Part shown: one piece after another, positions 17,428 to 26,448 of the stretch
Layout: each line of letters opens with the position of its first letter
Numbering within the stretch: position 1 is the first letter of the stretch
Assembly: GCF_009650095.1 (NCBI RefSeq)
Contig: NZ_CP045915.1
Span: 4,030,001-4,094,000 of the forward strand
DNA length: 64,000 nt
Reading direction: 5' to 3'
DNA from: Gracilibacillus salitolerans
GTDB lineage: Bacteria > Bacillota > Bacilli > Bacillales > Amphibacillaceae
Notes under the pieces: model-generated
Told to the model about the DNA's origin: nothing
Databases searched by the model: none
The model's input: the letters and a program-made list of their open reading frames with translations, nothing else
Program-made: the position numbers and the translations under genes

Positions 17428-18447
17428 TCATAACAAGATCTCCTTATCTGTCTTCGGTACTTCTATTACTGCTCCGTTAGCCATTTGGGATTGAATAGCT
17501 GCTTCAATCACTTCCTGTCCTGCTAAAGCATGCGCACCAGAGGCTTCCATTTCGTCTGGCTCCACCCCATCTTGTACTTGTTTAACAAAATGGTCCAACC
17601 TATTTTTAAACGTTTCTTGAAAGCTCCCAACTCCAGTCATGATCGAATTACGAAGAACTAACAACTCGTCGCTATCATGTGGATAGAAAGTAAAATTTTC
17701 ATAGACATTATCGATCACAAATCGCCCCCTGTTGCCTGCGACTTCACAGTACTCAATTGGATGACGTCCAGCCATGTCGTAACTACCAGTCAAATGACCA
17801 ACAGCTCCTGAAGCAAATTCTAGGTTAATAGAGGCTGTCGACCAAATACTTCTTCCTGGTGCTTTGGTCATAAATGCTTGCACACGTTTGATATCTCCAG
17901 CAAAATAACGCATGACATCAACAGAATGAGGATGAAGTGCTCGTAAATGGAACCATGGACTCGTTTCATTTGGATTTTGAATCGTTAATTTCATATTTAA
18001 GAAAAGCAACGTACCTAAATCACCTTTCTCAATTAATTCTTTTCCTTTGTAAGCAGCCGGAACAAAGCGGTGATTTAAATTACTTACTAATCGCACATTA
18101 TTTTTAGCAGCAAGCCGAACCATCGATCTAGCCTCTTCTATATTATTGGAAATCGGCTTTTCCACTAACACATCTTTTCCCGCTTCAATTGCCATCACTG
18201 CAGGCCTATAATGATCACTACCATTTTCTTTCCCTGCTGTTGCGATACTAACAATATCAACCTCTTCATTCTCAAGCATTGTTCCCATGTCCTGATAAGC
18301 TTGTGCTCCGTAATGATCAGCTATTGTCTGAGCACGCTCTTCAATTAAGTCACAAGCCGCTACTAATTCCACATTTGGATTTTCATTATAATACCGGCAA
18401 TGAATTTTCCCGATATTGCCAACGCCAACAACCGCCACTTTTAGCAC
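17428..18447 (-). CDS. Gfo/Idh/MocA family NAD(P)-dependent oxidoreductase
   Basis: A 339-residue dehydrogenase from a GTG start. N-terminal Rossmann fold with GVGNIGKIH (about 8-16), the VLVEKPIS motif near residue 95 whose Lys is part of the active site, and HPHSVDVMRYF near 175 containing the family Asp/His region. It is the same length as, and most of its sequence is identical to, the protein at 22720-23739. It overlaps the upstream TIM-barrel gene by 7 nt, so the two are translationally coupled and probably perform consecutive redox and isomerisation steps on a sugar, as in inositol-type pathways. Confidence 0.9.
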   Translation of the reverse strand: MLKVAVVGVGNIGKIHCRYYNENPNVELVAACDLIEERAQTIADHYGAQAYQDMGTMLENEEVDIVSIATAGKENGSDHYRPAVMAIEAGKDVLVEKPISNNIEEARSMVRLAAKNNVRLVSNLNHRFVPAAYKGKELIEKGDLGTLLFLNMKLTIQNPNETSPWFHLRALHPHSVDVMRYFAGDIKRVQAFMTKAPGRSIWSTASINLEFASGAVGHLTGSYDMAGRHPIEYCEVAGNRGRFVIDNVYENFTFYPHDSDELLVLRNSIMTGVGSFQETFKNRLDHFVKQVQDGVEPDEMEASGAHALAGQEVIEAAIQSQMANGAVIEVPKTDKEILL

Positions 18448-19271
18448 TGTAATTCCTCCCTCTTTTCCTTCGCCTCTTCAAATAAACGACTTAAATAACC
18501 ACGACTTTCCGCCGCAATTGCAGTAACCTCTGGTAAGGCATAGTCTTTTGCCCCAATAATCTCAAGCACTGTGGCACCTTCATAATCTATTTCAACCATT
18601 TTATCGACCACTTCTTTTAGAGGGACGGTTCCTCTTCCAGCCGTTTGAAATTCAGGAGCAGCAATCTTTAATTGTTCGATAAATGTGTCACGGATGTGAG
18701 AATGAATAATATGTTCCGAAAGGGATCCAATTGCTGCGACAGGATCATCTCCTACACGCCCAACGTGTGTCGCATCAAAATTCAGTCCCAATGCTGGGTG
18801 TTTTACTTCTTCCATTAGTCTAAGAGCCGTTTTCGTATTGTAAATACTTTGCCCATAATGTAGTTTTAATGCATAGCGTATACCAACATCACTAGCAGCT
18901 TGTGCTAATTCTTCAATTGCTCGAATGGAAGCCTCTGTACTCTCTTCATCATCGGATTTTCCGGCACTTCCTGTCGTAACCATCGGAATACCTAACTTAG
19001 CAGCGCGTTCAAAAACTCTTTTGGTTCGTTCACGATTCTCTGGAACGAGTATATTAGTGGCCGCTTCCACACAATAAAAGTCAAGTTCGGCCTCCTCTAC
19101 CATTTTTCGTATTTCCGAAAGTTCAGGTTCACTTGCTGTGTCTGTCAGATGTTCCACCATTCCAACAATGGATGATAATTCTATACCGTCATAGCCGGTA
19201 AATTTGATGTATTGGATGGCTGTTGCTAAATCATAACCGCTGAAAAGAACAGAGTTAACGCCTAATTTCAT
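18441..19271 (-). CDS. Sugar phosphate isomerase/epimerase-like TIM-barrel protein
   Basis: A 276-residue member of the xylose-isomerase-like/AP endonuclease 2 barrel family. Conserved parts are FTGYDGIELSS, VTTGSAGKSDDE, LNFDATHVGR with metal-binding Asp/His, HSHIRDTF, and TVLEIIGAKDY with the last metal Glu. The usual first Glu of the ExH strand reads ALKLHYGQ here, so the metal site may differ from the standard set. ATG preceded by AAGGAGGAAGAAAA. A terminator lies upstream at 19346-19402, so with the Gfo/Idh gene it may form its own transcript or depend on read-through from the importer genes. Confidence 0.85.
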   Translation of the reverse strand: MKLGVNSVLFSGYDLATAIQYIKFTGYDGIELSSIVGMVEHLTDTASEPELSEIRKMVEEAELDFYCVEAATNILVPENRERTKRVFERAAKLGIPMVTTGSAGKSDDEESTEASIRAIEELAQAASDVGIRYALKLHYGQSIYNTKTALRLMEEVKHPALGLNFDATHVGRVGDDPVAAIGSLSEHIIHSHIRDTFIEQLKIAAPEFQTAGRGTVPLKEVVDKMVEIDYEGATVLEIIGAKDYALPEVTAIAAESRGYLSRLFEEAKEKREELQC

Positions 19272-19345
19272 TTTTCTTCCTCCTTCAGTTTATTTAATTA
19301 AACGCTAAATATAGACCATCTCGCGTATAATTAAATCATATAGGT

Positions 19346-19402
19346 TAAAAAAGATGCTTGCATGGTTCATCCCGCCTTCAGGTAGGCTATTCAAGACATC
19401 TT
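19346..19402. terminator. Terminator-like hairpin between importer genes and isomerase gene
   Basis: On the minus strand AAGATG-T-CTTG pairs with CAAG-C-ATCTT across a long loop and is followed by TTTT. It begins just after the MalG-type gene and could cut or reduce transcription into the TIM-barrel and Gfo/Idh genes. Confidence 0.55.
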
Positions 19403-19403
19403 C

Positions 19404-20288
19404 TTATCCTTTTACTGCCCCAGCTGTCATACCATCCACAATTTTTTTATTAAAGAAAATAAATAAAATGAGTGGCGGAATCGAAATTAATAGCACGTCG
19501 GCAAACAACAAGTGATAGGACGTTCCATAAATTCCTGTGAAATTATACAGGGTAAGCTGTACCGTAGCATTATCCGCTCCGGGAAAGAAGTACAACATGT
19601 TTTCAAAGTCATTATAGATTTGAATCGACGACAATACGATAACTGTTGAAGTGACTGGTTTTAATAAAGGGAAGATAATTTTAAAGAACAATTGAAATGG
19701 CCCACATCCATCCATTAGTGCTGCTTCGTCAAGTTCTCGCGGAATCGTAGCGACAAAGGCTGTATACAACAAACAGGCAAACGAAAAGTGCAACGCAGAT
19801 TCAAGAAAGATGATGCCGGGAAATGTTTTGAATAATCCCAGTTTTTGTAACACCCAAATGGTAGGTACTATTGTCGGTGGAATCATCAGCCCCATTAGAA
19901 TAACGTAATTAAGTCTTTTAGCCATTCCTTGCCTGCGCGAAAGAATAAATCCAGCCATGGAACAAATCAAAATAATGATGGTAATAGATGATATTGTTAT
20001 GATAGAGCTGTTCAAAAATGCTCTCCATACAATTCCATCGTTCAGCATAAGAACTTCTTTATAATTCGCTAAAAATTGAAATGATTCTGGCCATGCCAAG
20101 CTTAGTTCTGCTGCACCTGTGCTATCCTTCAGAGAGTTAATGATGACAAAATAAAATGGAACTCCAAAAAAGATAGTGGCAAGCAAAACGGCTAAAGACT
20201 CGAATGCAAACCATTTCTTTGAAACTTTTTTCTTTGTTTGAATTTGTATCGATGTTTCCTCCATAACACCTTCTTGTTTCGTACTCAT
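19404..20288 (-). CDS. Carbohydrate ABC transporter permease, MalG type
   Basis: A 294-residue CUT1 permease with six hydrophobic helices and the EAA loop RELDEAALMDGCGPFQLFFKIIFPLLKP at about 190-217. The ATG overlaps the stop of the preceding permease by 4 nt and has GAGGTG upstream, so translation is coupled. It belongs to the importer of the sulfatase/Gfo-Idh cluster; the transported sugar is unknown. Confidence 0.92.
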   Translation of the reverse strand: MSTKQEGVMEETSIQIQTKKKVSKKWFAFESLAVLLATIFFGVPFYFVIINSLKDSTGAAELSLAWPESFQFLANYKEVLMLNDGIVWRAFLNSSIITISSITIIILICSMAGFILSRRQGMAKRLNYVILMGLMIPPTIVPTIWVLQKLGLFKTFPGIIFLESALHFSFACLLYTAFVATIPRELDEAALMDGCGPFQLFFKIIFPLLKPVTSTVIVLSSIQIYNDFENMLYFFPGADNATVQLTLYNFTGIYGTSYHLLFADVLLISIPPLILFIFFNKKIVDGMTAGAVKG

Positions 20289-21151
20289 AGGTCCACCTCT
20301 TTCCTATTTAAAAGTTTAAAGATTGGGAAAGCAATAAGACCAACAAACAAAAACAATAAGACATTACCGGCTGTTGCCAAGCCAAAAAACCCACTTGCAT
20401 ATTGCTTATATACAATCGATGCTAAAAGGTCTGAGCTGAATCCTGGTCCTCCACCAGTCATTGCCCATACTAAATCAAAAGTTCGTAGACCGCCGATTAA
20501 CGCTAGGATAACAACGGTATTAAATGCTGGCCGTGAAAGTGGTAACGTAATATGAAGAAACGATTGAAATGCATTCCCGCCATCTATTTTGAGCGCCTCA
20601 TAATAATGGCCAGGTATCGCCATAATTCCCGCAATAAAAATTACGGTAGCAATTCCAACCCCTTTCCATATATCAGTCATTGCAACAGATAACAAAGCTA
20701 TTTTTGCATCACCTAGCCAATTTGGTCCTGCAATACCCACTAAGGCTAAGGCTTTATTAATGATCCCATTCGTTGGGTGCATTAACGCGCTAAAGGTATA
20801 CCCTACAGCAATCGTACTTAGTAGCGCTGGGAAAAATACAATGGATCTTAGAAAATCCTTATTTCTAATCTTTGAACAGAGAAACACGGCAAGAAATAAC
20901 CCTAGTACAACTTTTCCACCCATGGTAGTAAAAGCATAAATTAAGGTATTTCGAAACCCAATCCTTAGTGACGGTTCTTGAAAAAACTGAACAAAGTTGT
21001 CGAATCCAATAAATTCCCAATCATCTAATGTCCACCAAGTCATACTATAAAAGAACGCCATTGATGTCGGGAACAAGAAAAATGTACAATACACCAATGC
21101 TGCAGGGATCAAAAAAGCTAAAGGGTACATCTTTTTGGTCGAACTGTTCAT
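20285..21151 (-). CDS. Carbohydrate ABC transporter permease, MalF type
   Basis: A 288-residue CUT1 permease with six hydrophobic helices and EAA loop GHYYEALKIDGGNAFQSFLHITLPLSRP near 180-207. GGAGATGACATAAG precedes the ATG. It is separated from the binding-protein gene by a stem-loop and overlaps the next permease by 4 nt. Confidence 0.92.
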   Translation of the reverse strand: MNSSTKKMYPLAFLIPAALVYCTFFLFPTSMAFFYSMTWWTLDDWEFIGFDNFVQFFQEPSLRIGFRNTLIYAFTTMGGKVVLGLFLAVFLCSKIRNKDFLRSIVFFPALLSTIAVGYTFSALMHPTNGIINKALALVGIAGPNWLGDAKIALLSVAMTDIWKGVGIATVIFIAGIMAIPGHYYEALKIDGGNAFQSFLHITLPLSRPAFNTVVILALIGGLRTFDLVWAMTGGGPGFSSDLLASIVYKQYASGFFGLATAGNVLLFLFVGLIAFPIFKLLNRKEVDL

Positions 21152-21183
21152 CTTATGTCATCTCCTTTCTTAAGGAAAATGGA

Positions 21184-21223
21184 GCTATCTTAAAAGCCAG
21201 ACTCGCTGAACTTTCAAGACAGC
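21184..21223 (-). other. Intercistronic stem-loop after the sugar-binding-protein gene
   Basis: On the minus strand GCTGTCTTGAAAG (21223-21211) pairs over 13 bp with CTTTTAAGATAGC (21196-21184), counting two G-U pairs. It lies just after the binding-protein stop, as at the other SBP genes in this window. Confidence 0.65.
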
Positions 21224-21231
21224 CTATTGTA

Positions 21232-22587
21232 TTAGTCCCAATCGAGCCCCAGTTGCTTCGCTTGCTTCTCTACGTCATCATCGTACATTTTAGCCGCTTC
21301 TGCTGCTGTCATTTGTCCACTTCCAACCGATGTACAGATCTGAGGTAAGTTAGGTCCTTTTATGGGAGAAACAAACTCTAAAGCCGGTGCAACATTATCT
21401 GACTCAAAATAAGGTACTAAGTCTTTTACTGCTGTATAAGAGTCTTCAGGCAATTCAACCCCTTCGATAACATAAGGACCAATACTTTTAGAATTTTCTT
21501 CGTAAAGCTGAATCGCTTTATCTGATATGAAGTATTCCATCCATTTCTTCGCTGCCTCTACCTTATCTGACTCTTTGTTAATCAAATACGCATTAGGCAT
21601 CCAAACCGTATGTCCATTAATATCCGGGTCATCACTTGGCTGAGGAAAAATGCCGATATCATTTACTAGCTCAGGGAAATCTTCATTAATATTCTCTAAT
21701 ACTTGGGTCAACATTGGGTAATGAACTCCTTCACCTTCTGCTAACATTTGTCTACCCTGCCCGTACTCGGCAACAGTATAATCTTCATTCATAAAGCCAC
21801 GTTCATGAAGTTCCTGAATTCGTTCAAATCCTCTTTGTGCTTGTGGAGTATTGGCGAATTTTGCCTCTCCAGCTGTATATTCTTCAGCAAAGTTTGGTGC
21901 CTCTGCTTGCACGTTATAGAAATCAGCAAGAATTGGAAGCTGGGATGTCCAAATTTCCCCATAAGTACCAATGACTGCTACCTTACCCGCTTCTTTAATG
22001 ATCTCGTTATTTTCCATCAATTCATCCCATGTTTTCGGAACTTCTAAATCCAGCTCTTCATATACTCGTTTGTTATATAACCAGCCACCAACTTGACTCG
22101 AACCTTCTGGAATTCCATATACTTTTTCATCAGAACTAACAACCTCTTTATAGGAATCCATCATTCTATCAACAAACGGTTCATCCGATAAATCGACAAA
22201 GTATTTTTCTGGATTAAGTGCCATCAATAAGGATCCCGAATTGAATAACAAAATATCTGACATTTCACCAGTTGCAAGACGTGTCTTTACAATATTTTCC
22301 CCTTCAGGTCCACCTGGCCGTAATTCAATCTTTGTTTTAATACCGATGTCTTCTTCCATCGCCTCTATTACTGATCTAAAGCCTAGAGTATCATCAGCTT
22401 CACCCATTAATAAGGTGATCTCTGTCAGTTCATCATCATCGCTACTTTCTGTGTCTTCAGTTGAAGTATTGTCTGTATTCTCTTCATTAGATGTTGTTTC
22501 TTCATTAGAACTGCTACAGCCCACAAGAAGAATAAATAAAAACAAACTAGCTAACAGTGTGAGGATATTTAATTTAACCTGACCCAT
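21232..22587 (-). CDS. Extracellular sugar-binding lipoprotein of ABC importer
   Basis: A 451-residue solute-binding protein. Signal peptide MGQVKLNILTLLASLFLFILLVGCSSS has a lipobox (LVGC), followed by an acidic, Ser/Thr-rich linker (about 28-52) typical of lipoproteins of halotolerant bacilli. The family 1 SBP fold follows (GGWLYNKRVYEELDLEVPKTWDELMENNEII; PNAYLINKESDKVEAAKKWMEYF). AAGGGGAGGAAAAAAATC precedes the ATG. A full-consensus cre site lies 62-76 bp upstream. It is the second gene after a Gfo/Idh dehydrogenase gene, and precedes the two permeases. Confidence 0.92.
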   Translation of the reverse strand: MGQVKLNILTLLASLFLFILLVGCSSSNEETTSNEENTDNTSTEDTESSDDDELTEITLLMGEADDTLGFRSVIEAMEEDIGIKTKIELRPGGPEGENIVKTRLATGEMSDILLFNSGSLLMALNPEKYFVDLSDEPFVDRMMDSYKEVVSSDEKVYGIPEGSSQVGGWLYNKRVYEELDLEVPKTWDELMENNEIIKEAGKVAVIGTYGEIWTSQLPILADFYNVQAEAPNFAEEYTAGEAKFANTPQAQRGFERIQELHERGFMNEDYTVAEYGQGRQMLAEGEGVHYPMLTQVLENINEDFPELVNDIGIFPQPSDDPDINGHTVWMPNAYLINKESDKVEAAKKWMEYFISDKAIQLYEENSKSIGPYVIEGVELPEDSYTAVKDLVPYFESDNVAPALEFVSPIKGPNLPQICTSVGSGQMTAAEAAKMYDDDVEKQAKQLGLDWD

Positions 22588-22648
22588 GATTTTTTTCCTC
22601 CCCTTTTTTTGATATCAACCCTCTTTCAAAAACGTCTTTTGTCGAATG

Positions 22649-22663
22649 TTGTAATCGCTTTCA
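22649..22663. promoter_or_regulatory. cre site (CcpA box) upstream of the binding-protein gene
   Basis: TTGTAATCGCTTTCA fits every position of the cre consensus WTGNAANCGNWNNCW. It lies between the Gfo/Idh stop (22720) and the binding-protein ATG (22587), suggesting catabolite repression of the importer, perhaps from an internal promoter. Confidence 0.65.
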
Positions 22664-22719
22664 TTTTGTGAGTTGAAACATTTGAAGTTTTTTCAAGGAT
22701 AGCTACTGTCGTGGAAGAA

Positions 22720-23739
22720 TCAATGGATAGTGTGGTTTTTAATTTGTGGAACTTCCATAACTGCGCCATTGTTTTGGTGGGATCGAATAGCTGCCTCGAT
22801 CACTTCCTGTACAGCAAGAGCATCCTCACCAGAAGCATTCATTTGCTCAGGTGGTACCCTGCCCTTAATCTGACGAATAAAATCAGCAAAACGATTAGCA
22901 AAAGTATCATGAAAACTCCCGACACCCGATAAAATAGAATTACGCTGAGCAAGCAGCTCATCTCTTTCATGCGGAAAAAAAGTAAATCTTTCATAGACAT
23001 TATCAATTTCAAAACGCCCTCTATTTCCAGCGACTTCACAATACTCAATCGGGTGAAGTCTAGACATATCATAACTCCCCGTTAAATGACCAACAGCCCC
23101 TGAAGCAAATTCCATATTAATAGAAACAGTAGACCAGGTATTTCTTTTTGGTGCCTTCGTCATAAAGGATTGAACACGGCGTATGTTACCACCAAAATAT
23201 CGCATAACATCAATAGAATGTGGATGCAGTGCCCGCATATGGAACCACTTCGTCATGTCCTTTGGATTTTGAATGGTTAATTTCATATTTAGGAATAATA
23301 ACGATCCTAAGCTACCTTCTTCTATTAATTCCTTTCCTTTACTGGCTGCAGGTACAAATCTATGGTTTAAGTTAGATACGAATCGTACTTTCTGTTGTGC
23401 AGCAAATTGCACCATTTCACGTGCTTCCATTATATCGTTGGATATTGGCTTTTCCACTAATACATCTTTTCCTGCTTCTATTGCAGTCATAACCGGAAGA
23501 TAATGATGGCTGCCATTTTCTTCACCTGCAGTGGCAATACTAACAATATCTATCTCTTCTGAATCAAGCATTTTATCTAAGTCTGTATAGCATGTTGCAT
23601 CATATTTATCTGCCATCAATTGAGCACGTTCTTCAACCAGATCACAAACTGCTACAAGTTTCGTGTCAGGATGAAGGTGATAATATTGGCAGTGAAGCTT
23701 ACCAATTTTGTTAACCCCTACGACAGCAACCTTTAGCAT
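22720..23739 (-). CDS. Gfo/Idh/MocA oxidoreductase, paralogue of 17428-18447
   Basis: A 339-residue dehydrogenase from the ATG at 23739 (AAAGG 10 nt upstream; an earlier in-frame ATG at 23790 lacks a ribosome site). Rossmann GVNKIGKLH, active-site VLVEKPIS and HPHSIDVMRYF are present. By eye most residues match the second copy at the other end of the same cluster. It is the first gene of the run that leads into the sugar-binding protein. The two copies probably act on related intermediates, for example oxidation and later reduction of the same ring position, as known for paired Gfo/Idh enzymes in other sugar pathways. Confidence 0.9.
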   Translation of the reverse strand: MLKVAVVGVNKIGKLHCQYYHLHPDTKLVAVCDLVEERAQLMADKYDATCYTDLDKMLDSEEIDIVSIATAGEENGSHHYLPVMTAIEAGKDVLVEKPISNDIMEAREMVQFAAQQKVRFVSNLNHRFVPAASKGKELIEEGSLGSLLFLNMKLTIQNPKDMTKWFHMRALHPHSIDVMRYFGGNIRRVQSFMTKAPKRNTWSTVSINMEFASGAVGHLTGSYDMSRLHPIEYCEVAGNRGRFEIDNVYERFTFFPHERDELLAQRNSILSGVGSFHDTFANRFADFIRQIKGRVPPEQMNASGEDALAVQEVIEAAIRSHQNNGAVMEVPQIKNHTIH

Positions 23740-23847
23740 CTTAATCAACCTTTCATCATGAAATACTTTACTTTTATGCTTCACCTCCAACGAATTGGTT
23801 AGTTATATAGTAAAGCAACTTTTAAATGCCTTCATAGCCGATTGCGC

Positions 23848-23873
23848 CAACTTTTACGAATAGCAAAAAGTTG
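23848..23873. promoter_or_regulatory. Inverted repeat upstream of the Gfo/Idh operon
   Basis: CAACTTTT (23848-23855) and AAAAGTTG (23866-23873) form an interrupted palindrome about 110 bp upstream of the operon start, and the half-site AAAAGTTGC recurs closer to the gene on the minus strand near 23815. It could be the binding site of the AraC regulator. Apart from this, 23874-24120 shows only AT-rich sequence without a clear promoter. Confidence 0.4.
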
Positions 23874-24120
23874 AAAGAAACGATATACACATTTTATATT
23901 TTTTATAACTCATAACTTTCTATAATAATTTAAATTGTTTTCTCAAAATGCATTCGTTTTATCCTAGCCATTTTTCATAAATAAAAGAATTTTTTTCTTG
24001 TTCATTTGCGCCATTTTATTATTAACTGAATTTTGGTTAAGATAGCGTGAAATAAAAGTAATAGTCGCGAAGAGGACAAATTCAAAGGGGAACGTCAATT
24101 AAACAAGCTCTATGACCATA

Positions 24121-24170
24121 AAGAAAAACTTATCTTATCGCCAAGTACAGGCGAAAGACAAGTTTTTCTT
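24121..24170. terminator. Terminator downstream of the GH172 gene
   Basis: AAGAAAAACTT at 24121 pairs perfectly with AAGTTTTTCTT ending at 24170, with an inner CGCC/GGCG stem. It sits about 75 nt after the GH172 stop and can act in both directions. Confidence 0.8.
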
Positions 24171-24246
24171 GCATTGGCTAACTTTGTTCCTATCCGTTCC
24201 CTTGTCATCAGTAATAAAAGCATTATGACCTGGCCCCAAAAAGAAA

Positions 24247-25329
24247 TTATATACTTTCGAGTTCATCTAAACTTGGTAATTTAGGGAAGCTAGCATGTGG
24301 CTCTGCCTGATACCAATAACTAACAGATGCAATATCATCTTGCAACGGTAAGTATCTTCCTTTGGAACGCCACCCTAATGCTTGAATCGTCACCTTTAAG
24401 TCTTTCTCAAATCTAATAGGATCCTTCACATGCCAACGGTACATTCCGAATCGTTGTTGAGCATTATATAACCCATCTGGTTTGATAACTTGGTGCATTC
24501 CAAGATAATTGGTCGAATATGTGTTATATTCACCTTTAGGTTGTTCCCAATTCCATGCACCGCCAAAATAATCTTCTGTACCAGTGCCGCAAATGGTCGG
24601 GTATTCTTGATCACCATCCATGTAAAACTTGATCTCTCCTTCACCCCACCAACCATTATTGTTCACTTGCCATGCTAAATAAGTGCCTACATAGTGACCT
24701 TGACCTTTTACACCATCAAGGATGGTATAAACGTCTTTATATTTCACAGGATTCGTCCTTCTCCATTGAGCATGGAAGTAAGCAGCATGATCTGGAACAT
24801 TTGTTAAAACATAATCAATTTGGTAGTAAAGAATAGAGTCATCAGTGCCGATATTTTCTATCACGACTTTAGCAGCCTTTCGAAAAGGCATCTCCCAGTA
24901 GCTATTAAATCCTCCTGATGGAGCAACTACAATTGGTTCAGATGTAACATTGACCCGCTTCCCCCAACCGTTACAGAAGAAATCACCAATTGGAACTAAA
25001 ACAGAAGGCTCTTCCTCATCATCCCAATATATTTTGATAATGAGGCTCCTATAAAATACTGAATCACAAGTCATCCATATATGTTGTATCGCTCCAGGTC
25101 CATCGATACCCGCAAGTACAAACTCACTTTCTGCAGGAATAGAAACAGAGGGCGATACTTTCCAACCCACCCCTAAATCTCTGGCAGCTTCTTGACCCGT
25201 ACCTTCTGTGGCCATACCTCCTTTCCCCTTTTCCCCTGTAAAGTTCTCAGCACTTATGGAACGACTTTTGGCTGATGAAAGCAGGGAGATATTATGTAAT
25301 CCCATTCCTAATCCATCAAATTGTTTCAA
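24247..25329 (-). CDS. GH172 (DUF2961) family enzyme
   Basis: A 360-residue protein, starting at TTG (25329), chosen because AAAGGAG lies 8 nt before it; the ATGs further upstream (25374, 25416) have no ribosome site. Family hallmarks are GPGAIQHIWMT (about 77-87), WWGEGEIKFYMDGD with candidate catalytic Glu230/Glu232, and CGTGTEDYFGGAWNW with Glu252. Characterised GH172 enzymes are alpha-D-fructofuranosidase/difructose dianhydride I synthase-hydrolase and alpha-D-arabinofuranosidases. No signal peptide, so it acts in the cytoplasm. It diverges from an AraC gene. With GH32 genes and a fructose PTS in the same window, a fructose-containing substrate is attractive but unproven. Confidence 0.85.
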   Translation of the reverse strand: MKQFDGLGMGLHNISLLSSAKSRSISAENFTGEKGKGGMATEGTGQEAARDLGVGWKVSPSVSIPAESEFVLAGIDGPGAIQHIWMTCDSVFYRSLIIKIYWDDEEEPSVLVPIGDFFCNGWGKRVNVTSEPIVVAPSGGFNSYWEMPFRKAAKVVIENIGTDDSILYYQIDYVLTNVPDHAAYFHAQWRRTNPVKYKDVYTILDGVKGQGHYVGTYLAWQVNNNGWWGEGEIKFYMDGDQEYPTICGTGTEDYFGGAWNWEQPKGEYNTYSTNYLGMHQVIKPDGLYNAQQRFGMYRWHVKDPIRFEKDLKVTIQALGWRSKGRYLPLQDDIASVSYWYQAEPHASFPKLPSLDELESI

Positions 25330-25410
25330 CTTTACCTCTCCTTTACTATGATGTTTTTTGTTTACTAACCCCATTATAGAACGCTTACACAATTTGTATT
25401 TAGCATAAAT

Positions 25411-25523
25411 TTGCAATTTGTTAACATATATTGCTTTATTATTAAACTTCCATTGTATATATGTATAAAGTTATAATAGATTTATACAGTTCTTGCAATT
25501 TTTAATGATTAACAGAAATTGCA
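25411..25523. promoter_or_regulatory. Three TTGCAATTT half-sites in the divergent GH172/araC promoter region
   Basis: TTGCAATTT occurs at 25411-25419 and 25493-25501, and its inverse AAATTGCA at 25516-25523, the last two forming an inverted pair. They lie between the GH172 start and the AraC start and are candidate binding sites for that AraC protein. Core promoter boxes are not clear; TATAAT occurs at about 25473-25478. Confidence 0.5.
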
Positions 25524-25543
25524 TATCAGAATGAGGTGCTGGC

Positions 25544-26416
25544 GTGGAATTCAAAAACTTAACACCATATATTCGAGTGGCAATGGATAGTAAAATTAAG
25601 CCTCCCTTTTATATAAACCGGTCCATTTTTGATTATGAGTTAATATTTTTAAAAGAAGGAGAAATCCTTCTCGCAGTTGAGGATAATTCCTATCATTGTG
25701 TTCCAGGTGATATTATTTTTCTAAAACCTATGCAACATCATATGTTAAAGTCCATTAATGAAAACACTATTTATCAGCCACACATTCACTTTGATTTTTT
25801 TCATAGAGAAGATAGTAAGGATGTCAAAGTATCCTTTAAGAAAATGCATGAAATGACTCCAAAAGAGAATTCGTGGTTTAGAGAGGATATAACGAAGCAG
25901 GTTAATATAGATATATCACCTGTTATTCGTTTGAAAAATCCGATCATTATTGAAAATCTATTATTCGATATCATTAATGAATTTGATCAAAAGCTACCTT
26001 ATTATGAGGTTACGATCCAAGGGTTATTTTCACAATTATGGGGGTACATACAACGTGAGATTCATTGGCAAAAAAACACCCAAATTCAAAAATATTGGGA
26101 AGAAATTCAACATGTAAAAGCCTACATAAACCACCATCATGCCAGAGAGGTAACGCTTGAAGAACTGGAGAAAGTAGCAAATATTAGTAAGTATCACTTA
26201 GTCCGTTTATTTAAAATGACATACAGAGTGACTCCTATTAAGTATCACTTACAAATTCGAATAGAAAAAGCAAAGGAACTCATTCAGTATTCTGAGCTCT
26301 CAATCAACGAGATTGCAGAACGATTTGGTTTTAACTCTATTCATGCGTTTAGTCGATCATTTAAGAATATGGAAGGCGTCCCACCATCCTTTTATCGGAA
26401 ATCTAGTAAAGAGTAA
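25544..26416 (+). CDS. AraC family transcriptional regulator
   Basis: A 290-residue protein from a GTG start (GAGGTG 6-11 nt upstream). The N-terminal half is a cupin-type sensor (IFDYELIFLKEGEILLAVEDNSYHCVPGDIIFLKPMQHHML) and residues about 190-285 hold two AraC helix-turn-helix motifs (VTLEELEKVANISKYHLVRLFKMTYRVTPIKYHLQIRIEKAKELI; LSINEIAERFGFNSIHAFSRSFKNMEGVPPSFYRK). It is transcribed away from the GH172 gene and most likely activates it when the sugar is present. Confidence 0.9.
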   Translation: MEFKNLTPYIRVAMDSKIKPPFYINRSIFDYELIFLKEGEILLAVEDNSYHCVPGDIIFLKPMQHHMLKSINENTIYQPHIHFDFFHREDSKDVKVSFKKMHEMTPKENSWFREDITKQVNIDISPVIRLKNPIIIENLLFDIINEFDQKLPYYEVTIQGLFSQLWGYIQREIHWQKNTQIQKYWEEIQHVKAYINHHHAREVTLEELEKVANISKYHLVRLFKMTYRVTPIKYHLQIRIEKAKELIQYSELSINEIAERFGFNSIHAFSRSFKNMEGVPPSFYRKSSKE

Positions 26417-26448
26417 ACAAAGTTGATGGATTTAAAGTTGGCGTCACC

